Source of the DNA: Neocallimastix lanati (nom. inval.)
Taxonomy: Eukaryota; Neocallimastigomycota; Neocallimastigomycetes; Neocallimastigales; Neocallimastigaceae
Length of the DNA: 15,000 nt
Direction of reading: 5' to 3'
Assembly: GCA_016946835.1 (NCBI GenBank)
Contig: JACVTC010000158.1
Location: 300,001 to 315,000 of the forward strand
The position numbers were made by a program, and so were the translations under genes. The notes beneath the pieces were generated by a model, which ran no database searches, was not told where the DNA came from, and saw only the letters and a list, made by a program, of their open reading frames with translations. Positions 9,799-15,000 of the stretch are shown piece by piece (the first letter of the stretch is position 1; each line of letters begins with the position of its first letter).

Positions 9799-11097
9799 TA
9801 AAAATAAAAAAATAAAATAAAATAAAATAAAATAAAATAAAATAAAATAAAATAAAATAAAATAAAATAAAATAAAATAAAATAAAATAAAATAAAATAA
9901 AATAAATAAAATAAAATAAAATAAAATAAAATAAAATAAAATAAAATAAATAAATAAAATAAAATAAAATAAAATAAAATAAAATAAAATAAAATAAAAT
10001 AAAATAAAATAAAATAAAATAAAATAAAATAAATAAAATAAAATAAAATAAAATAAAATAAAATAAAATAAAATAAAATAAAATAAAATAAAATAAAATA
10101 AAATAAAATAAAATAAAATAAAATAAAATAAAATAAAATAAAATAAAATAAAATAAAATAAAATAAAATAAAATAAAATAAAATAAAATAAAATAAAATA
10201 AAATAAAATAAAATAAAATAAATAATAATAATAACGAATAAATATAAATATAAATATAAAAATAAGTTACAAACTAGTATTATAAGAAATGCATTTCAAA
10301 TTATTATTTTTTTTTTTTTTACAAATTTAAATTTTTATTTACTTATATTAATTAATTATTAAATATTTTTTTAAAAAAAAATTAATAATAAAAAAATAAA
10401 TTATTAAATAATAAAGGTTGTTCCAGTTGGTGCTGTTACTTATACTTTTTATAATTTTGATGGTATTAAACCAGAAAACCAATATTTATATGATTTAGAA
10501 TTATCAAAAGACGAACTTCCAAAAATTAATGATGGCGAAGTTCAAAGTTTTAATCTTTGGGATTTTGATAAGGTAAATATAATAATAAATAATAAAAAAA
10601 AAATTATAAATTATTATTAGTTTTGTTAAATATTTTATTCCTTTTAAATTATGAGTAATAATTATAATATGATTTTATTTAATAATTTAAATAATAATAA
10701 TAATATATCTTATTTATTATTACAATTAATATAAATAAAAATAATATTAATTAAAAGATTACTGAAGTTCTCAAGAATCATGAATTTTGTCCAACAGCAG
10801 GTTTAATTGTTATTGAATTTATGATAAGACATGGTATTAGTAAGTATTTTATATATTATGAATAAAAATTGTAAATATATTTACAGTGATAATATAAATA
10901 AAATTTTATTTTATATCAATTTTATATATAAATACTAAAAAAATTTTTTTTTTTCTAAACAAAAAAAAAAAAATAAAAATAAAAAATTTATTTATATAAA
11001 ATTTTTAAAAGTTACACCAAATAATGAAAAGGATTACTTAGATATTATTTCTAGTTTCCATAACGATATTGGTTTCCCAGGCCCAGCTCATTGTTAA
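8989..11097 (+). CDS. Nudix hydrolase, thiamine pyrophosphokinase-related (DUF4743) type, 4 exons
   Basis: Exons 8989-9675, 10417-10572, 10758-10839 and 11012-11097; all introns are GT-AG with matching phases, giving 336 residues. The ATG at 8989 follows an A-rich leader. Residues about 1-140 form the N-terminal domain typical of this family (CHCYNP near the start, then LFSLW-like FSLWRENKKF and GWRDELYPIF). The Nudix domain follows: GVHINGYV, MWIAKRALTKQTFPDMYDN, then VAGGLPVGQ and the box core RECMEEA (214-220), then after splicing VVPVGAVTYTFYNF, LYDLEL and a C-terminal EF(M)IRHG helix. The box is G-x5-Q-x7-REcmEE: the metal-binding RE and EE are kept, but the first Glu is Gln206. Fungal and plant relatives hydrolyse damaged oxo/oxy forms of thiamine diphosphate; that activity is inferred here. 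No targeting peptide is evident, so it is probably cytosolic. A poly(A) signal AATAAA follows the stop at 11102-11107. Confidence 0.93.
9676..10416 (+). other. Intron 1 of the Nudix gene
   Basis: Donor AAG|GTAAAA at 9676 and acceptor ATAAAG|GTT at 10416. It separates the Nudix box from the following strand VVPVGAV. At 741 bp it is several times longer than the other introns of this gene (about 170-185 bp), almost entirely because of an AAAAT array. Confidence 0.9.
9783..10221. repeat. AAAAT pentanucleotide array, more than 80 copies
   Basis: Near-perfect tandem AAAAT (TAAAA) units fill about 430 bp. Four-base AAAT units interrupt it near 9903, 9950 and 10032. The left edge is mixed with AAAAAT and AATAA units, and the right edge ends in AAT triplets. 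It lies wholly in the first intron of the Nudix gene. Confidence 0.95.
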
Positions 11098-11101
11098 ATT
11101 T

Positions 11102-11107
11102 AATAAA
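11102..11107 (+). promoter_or_regulatory. Poly(A) signal AATAAA of the Nudix gene
   Basis: AATAAA begins 5 nt after the TAA stop at 11095-11097. Further copies occur in the A-rich DNA that follows, so the site used is uncertain. Confidence 0.5.
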
Positions 11108-11142
11108 AAATAAAATTAAAATTAAAAATAAAATTAAATAAT

Positions 11143-11370
<228 letters not shown>

Positions 11371-11757
11371 AATAAATAAAAAATAAAAAAGTAAAAAAAA
11401 TTTAAAATTTGTAAATATTAACTAAATAGTTAATATATATATAATTATACCATTAAAATATGTATATCAATCTATATATAATCTATATATATGAAATAAA
11501 ATTATACAGAAAAAATAAAAAAATTATACGAAATTGATATTAGATATTTAAGATATATAATATAATAAATAAAATAAAATAAAATAATATAAGAGATATA
11601 TTACAAATATTATTTTTTTTTTTTAAAAAAAAAAAATAAAAATAAAAATAAAAATAAAAAGCACAATAAAAAATAAAAATTAAAATAAAATGCTTATATT
11701 ACCAAATAAAAGAAGGAGAAGAAGAAGAAATTATATATATATAATTTTATTTTTATT

Positions 11758-11790
<33 letters not shown>

Positions 11791-11820
11791 TTTTTTTTAT
11801 TTTTTTTAAAACTTTTAAAT

Positions 11821-12026
11821 GATGATTCCGATAATGAAAATAATGAAGAAGAAGAAAAAACTGTTAATGTTATAAATACTAGTAGAACGCAATTTTCAAA
11901 GGTAAAAAAATTTTTTATTTAATTATTTTATTATTATAATTTTTTTTTTTTTTTTTTTTTTTAGACAGGGAAGAGAATACACTTCCAAAAACTTTATTAA
12001 ATTTTATTTTAAAAAATACATATAGG
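11821..12026 (+). pseudogene. Short broken coding fragment beside the LINE 3' end
   Basis: Block 1 (11821-11901) reads DDSDNENNEEEEKTVN then VINTSRTQFSK and ends at a good donor, AAG|GTAAAA. An A+T intron with a T tract ends at AG 11963-11964. Splicing in phase gives TGKRIHFQKLY and a stop at 11998-12000. A different frame of the same exon gives a more protein-like REENTLPKTLLNFILKNTYR (11967-12026), so a frameshift or a wrong splice site is likely. No start codon or family was found. The fragment stops just where the retrotransposon flank begins, so it may be the remains of a gene interrupted there. Confidence 0.35.
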
Positions 12027-12035
12027 TGAAAAGTA

Positions 12036-12086
12036 CATTAGAAATTAAAAATAAAAAATTAAAAATAAAAAATAAAAAATAAAAAA
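12036..12086. repeat. AAAAAT-type repeat at the LINE 3' junction
   Basis: Irregular AAAAAT/AAAAAAT units abut the LINE 3' end. On the LINE sense strand this is a TTTTTTA-type tail, not the poly(A) expected for many LINEs. It could be a 3'-terminal repeat of the element or host A+T DNA. Confidence 0.6.
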
Positions 12087-12089
12087 GCT

Positions 12090-12109
12090 CGAAAATACTA
12101 TGTATTTCG
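12090..12109 (-). ncRNA. Hairpin in the LINE 3' UTR
   Basis: On the element's sense strand CGAAATAC (12109-12102) pairs with GTATTTTCG (12098-12090), with a 3-nt loop and one bulged base. It lies between the stop codon and the end of the element. Stem-loops at this place are recognised by the reverse transcriptase in several LINE families. The structure is visible; the role is inferred. Confidence 0.45.
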
Positions 12110-12119
12110 GCAAGTTGTA

Positions 12120-14846
12120 CTATGCGGGAATTTTACCCTTCCTATCAAATAAAAAAGAAATAAAATTTAGAAGTAACATCCTTAAAATAGATAGTGTGGT
12201 GTCCACTAAACTCTCCCCGGATTCATCATTTATTGAGCTACTAGGGCGAGAATCACCCTTCGTAGTAATAGATGATAATCCTGTATTTTCATTATGCCTT
12301 ATCAGTACGACGTCGACGCTCTTGGTTAAGTTTGATATTTTGCAATACCTATCAAATAATAGCTCAAACGAACTACTTATGATAGGTATTGCATTTGTTA
12401 AGAATTCCGCCAAGCCCACAATTTTTGGAACAGGTGACTCAGATGAACCTTTGAAAAGTAGTTCATTTAAATGTCTCTGTTCCCCACTATCGAAATGTAG
12501 TTCATTTAAAACTAAAGTCCCACCAAGAAGGAACAAGTATATATAATGATTGATATAATCTTCAAAATCAGAAATAGAGTCATAGGAAGAAAGAGGATTA
12601 AACGCTCTAATCTTCCTAAGGAATAAAACATAGAGATCATCGATGAAATTTAAAGAATTCCATCTAAAAGATGCAAGAGCATCGCATTTAAAAATCCAAT
12701 GTTCAAAAGATTGATTACCTTCACCACAACATGGGCAGGACTTTGGACAATCTTCTGAAACTCTACCCATTCTAATAGCAATAGTAGTATTGTATTTATA
12801 ACCACAGCGTAAACGTATAATCCACGAAAATCCTAAGTTGAATTGGGGATATTTTAAGCTAAGCATTATTATAGCTTTATTGTTTGAGAACTTGTTACTA
12901 TCGTAGTTTTGACCTTTAATACCTTGAAATCTGGAAATTGATTTCCAGTAACGTTCTATAATATCGTCATATTTTACACATTTATATTTTTTGATTTTTT
13001 TATATAGTGTTCTAGATTCTTTAGTCCAGGAATAATAAGGCATTTTGGGAATAGATTTAATAAGATCCTTTATGATACAGTTTGATTTACTCCATTTTGC
13101 AAATGATTTAATCTGTAAGGCTGCGCAGATACCAGCAATAGGAGGGATGCTTAGATCTCGAGATAAAGCATAAGTACTCATTGTTGAATTATGTCTAATA
13201 TAGTCATTGTTTTCTGTATTTGTTTTACCATTTTTAGAGAAGGAACCGATACACCAAAATAGACCAGTATTAATTAATGTTTGAATTCTAGCAGTTCTAG
13301 ATTTGTTTGAACCAAGTAAAGGAGAATAATAAATTACTTTACTAATAACAAAGGATTGAAGAACTTTTTTCTTGTATACAATAGGAATAAGTTTATTTGA
13401 AAAGAAACGTGTAAATGAAAGAAGGGATTTTCTAACTTTAAAATGCATGTGAGATATAATGTGTTCTAGTAGGAGATCATCTGAAAAAGGAATACCAAGA
13501 TAGACATAACTAGAAACTTTAGGAATATCATTCTTTCCTAAATAGAAGGTTGGATCACTATAGTTTGGAGGAGGTTGGAAGTTCATTGGTTTTATAACCA
13601 TAGTTGCACACTTTTCAATACCAAAAGTCATTTCATTTAAATTAGCCCATTTATGTACCTTTTTTAATAATTTTTCTAAATTTTTTGCACTTGGAGCAAT
13701 GAGAACAACATCATCAGCAAAGAGTCCACCACAACACTTTTTTCTTCCAACATTAACACCATACTTTTCACAGTCATTTAGTAAATCATTGATGAATAAA
13801 TTGAATAAGATTGGAGATAAAGGACAACCTTGACGAACACCTCTTTTAATAGGAAATTCATTTGATAACATTGAAGCAAATCGAGCACGTGCTTTAGATG
13901 AAGTATATAAATTACAAAGAAAATCAAAACATTTACCGCGTACTCCATAGTGATATAATTTAGTAAGAATGTTAAAAATAGGAACTGAATCATAAGCTTT
14001 TTTAAGATCTAAAAAAGCTAAATATGTGAATTTTCCTTGGAATTTTCTTCTTTGACAAATTTCTCTAACGGAAATGAATAAACTAATGCATTCTTCGCGG
14101 TTGCGAAATCCAAATTGTTCAGGTCTAATGAAATTGTGTGAGAGTGCGTAAGTAGATATTCTATCTGTTATAATTTTTGAAATGATTTTTAGTCCAACGT
14201 TAATGAGAGAAATACCTCGATAATTACTACAATCTGATAGGTCACCCTTCTTAGGAATTGATACAATAGAAGCTGAGTTCCATTTTTTAGGAAATGACCC
14301 ATTCCATATTTTATTAAATATCAATTTTAGACACTTTCCAGCAGCAGGATGTGATTCTAGTAATTCTTCGTTACAAAAAAGAGCTTTGTAGAATTCAATC
14401 GGAATACCATCGGGGCCGGGTGCTTTGTTATTTTTCATCGATGAAATAGTTTTTTTAATATCTTCAATCGTAATAGGACCATTTATATTCCAGGTAGTGG
14501 ATCTAAGACTAATATTCCTTAAAGCATGATTCCAGTAATTACGATTAAGGCTGTGACCTGAGGGATCCGAAGCAAGATCTTTATAATATTCAGCCCATCT
14601 ATCTAATTGCTTTGAAGGAGAGATAATATCTTGACCAAACTTAGATTTAATGCAAGTAAGGGAGGTAGATGAATATGATGGTTTAGCCATTTTCTTTAAA
14701 CATCTCCAACCATTTTTGAAATCTTTATTCAAAAAATAATTACCTATTTTTACTATATTAGCCTTAAATCTAGCAGAACGAAATTTACTCTTAGTTTTCT
14801 TGATTAATTTGCAAAGTTTTTCATATTTATTAAATTGTTCAAGGTT
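12120..14846 (-). CDS. LINE reverse transcriptase (ORF2-like), 5' partial
   Basis: One uninterrupted frame ends at TAG 12120-12122. There is no in-frame ATG at the start: the frame runs upstream through protein-like residues (EQFNKYEKLCKLIKKTKSKF) to about 14846, where the element is truncated. Numbering from the TTG at 14732 gives 870 residues. Motifs: MKNNKAPGPDGIPIEFYK (about 99-116), PKKGDLSDCSNYRGISL (160-176), motif A LDLKKAYDSV (241-250), motif B RQGCPLSPILFNLFIND (300-316), motif C FADD (338-341), and YVYLGIPFSD (409-418) from the thumb start. The catalytic Asp residues are all present, so the enzyme core is intact. A C-terminal zinc motif C666-x2-C669-x8-H678-x4-C683 follows, as in many LINEs, and then about 187 residues that I cannot assign. 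By family it makes cDNA from its own RNA at a nicked target. Without its endonuclease, this copy should not be able to move alone. Confidence 0.9.
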   Translation of the reverse strand, partial: NLEQFNKYEKLCKLIKKTKSKFRSARFKANIVKIGNYFLNKDFKNGWRCLKKMAKPSYSSTSLTCIKSKFGQDIISPSKQLDRWAEYYKDLASDPSGHSLNRNYWNHALRNISLRSTTWNINGPITIEDIKKTISSMKNNKAPGPDGIPIEFYKALFCNEELLESHPAAGKCLKLIFNKIWNGSFPKKWNSASIVSIPKKGDLSDCSNYRGISLINVGLKIISKIITDRISTYALSHNFIRPEQFGFRNREECISLFISVREICQRRKFQGKFTYLAFLDLKKAYDSVPIFNILTKLYHYGVRGKCFDFLCNLYTSSKARARFASMLSNEFPIKRGVRQGCPLSPILFNLFINDLLNDCEKYGVNVGRKKCCGGLFADDVVLIAPSAKNLEKLLKKVHKWANLNEMTFGIEKCATMVIKPMNFQPPPNYSDPTFYLGKNDIPKVSSYVYLGIPFSDDLLLEHIISHMHFKVRKSLLSFTRFFSNKLIPIVYKKKVLQSFVISKVIYYSPLLGSNKSRTARIQTLINTGLFWCIGSFSKNGKTNTENNDYIRHNSTMSTYALSRDLSIPPIAGICAALQIKSFAKWSKSNCIIKDLIKSIPKMPYYSWTKESRTLYKKIKKYKCVKYDDIIERYWKSISRFQGIKGQNYDSNKFSNNKAIIMLSLKYPQFNLGFSWIIRLRCGYKYNTTIAIRMGRVSEDCPKSCPCCGEGNQSFEHWIFKCDALASFRWNSLNFIDDLYVLFLRKIRAFNPLSSYDSISDFEDYINHYIYLFLLGGTLVLNELHFDSGEQRHLNELLFKGSSESPVPKIVGLAEFLTNAIPIISSSFELLFDRYCKISNLTKSVDVVLIRHNENTGLSSITTKGDSRPSSSINDESGESLVDTTLSILRMLLLNFISFLFDRKGKIPA
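12341..12393 (-). repeat. Perfect 14-bp inverted repeat inside the LINE coding end
   Basis: TGCAATACCTATCA (12341-12354) and TGATAGGTATTGCA (12380-12393) are exact reverse complements with a 25-nt loop. They fall in the C-terminal coding part of the LINE, about 220-270 nt before its stop. A 14-bp perfect match with mixed bases is unlikely by chance over this distance. Confidence 0.7.
12458..12510 (-). repeat. 14-bp direct repeat in the LINE C-terminal region
   Basis: GTAGTTCATTTAAA occurs at 12458-12471 and again at 12497-12510. It encodes LNELLF and LNELHF on the sense strand, so it may be a small internal duplication in the protein tail. Confidence 0.6.
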
Positions 14847-14850
14847 TATT

Positions 14851-15000
14851 ATTATAATAACATATATTAATAATGATTTTAATATATATATATTTTTTTT
14901 AATTGAAACTAAATATATAAATATAATATTCTATATATAATATTTTTTTAAAAAAAAAAAAATTAAAAGGATGAAAATATAAAACTTTTTTATCTATATA
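14851..15000. other. A+T-rich flank beyond the LINE 5' end
   Basis: Plain A+T DNA with TA and T/A runs. No tRNA gene, coding frame or further LINE sequence is visible before the window ends. Confidence 0.6.

Larger units (their letters stand above)
12087..14850 (-). mobile_element. 5'-truncated non-LTR (LINE) retrotransposon
   Basis: Minus-strand element whose visible part covers the linker after the endonuclease, the reverse transcriptase, a CCHC zinc motif, a C-terminal extension and a short 3' UTR. The composition (noticeably more G+C) changes sharply to A+T DNA near 14846-14850 and 12086, which I take as the ends. No apurinic endonuclease domain and no ORF1 are present, consistent with 5' truncation during target-primed insertion. 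Dictyostelium TRE elements are LINEs of this general kind that sit near tRNA genes; no tRNA gene was found in the window, and membership in TRE is not shown. Target-site duplications could not be identified in the flanking repeats. Confidence 0.85.

Noticed and set aside
12100-12546. 148-codon plus-strand frame antisense to the LINE
   Set aside because: Shadow of the reverse transcriptase gene on the opposite strand, with no independent motif.

Overview
The window looks like nuclear DNA of a social amoeba of the Dictyostelium type. Non-coding DNA is extremely A+T rich, with long homopolymer runs. Introns are short, A+T only and GT-AG. Codons strongly favour A/T at the third position, start codons sit in A-rich leaders, and AAT, AAAAT and TA microsatellites are frequent. 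Species cannot be fixed from the sequence alone; D. discoideum or a close relative fits. All family names below come from motif recognition, not database searches.

Layout. (1) 1-2819, minus strand: seven exons of a SulP/SLC26-type anion transporter that runs off the left edge. The whole membrane domain is visible and the C-terminal end (expected STAS domain) lies outside. (2) 2820-8988: about 6.2 kb of A+T-rich DNA between two divergently transcribed genes. It holds no intact gene, but carries decayed coding fragments: a minus-strand alpha/beta-hydrolase-like pseudogene (about 6322-6700), a plus-strand series of three stop-ridden blocks (about 7586-8210), and a small GC-richer island (5755-5838). 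Hairpins and tandem repeats are also present. (3) 8989-11097, plus strand: a complete four-exon gene for a 336-residue Nudix hydrolase of the thiamine-pyrophosphokinase-related (DUF4743) type. Its first intron is dominated by an AAAAT array of more than 400 bp. (4) 11098-12086: an AAT microsatellite and a small broken coding fragment. (5) 12087 to about 14846, minus strand: a 5'-truncated non-LTR (LINE) retrotransposon with an intact reverse transcriptase and a C-terminal CCHC zinc motif, but no endonuclease domain. (6) 14847-15000: A+T-rich flank.

The two host genes show no functional link: one is a membrane anion carrier and the other a probable metabolite clean-up enzyme. I see no new multi-gene system. 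The points most worth checking are the decayed genes in the 6-kb spacer, the candidate 3' RNA structures of the LINE, the stop-free Ser/Asn-coding intron and tiny exons of the transporter, and the Glu-to-Gln change in the Nudix box.
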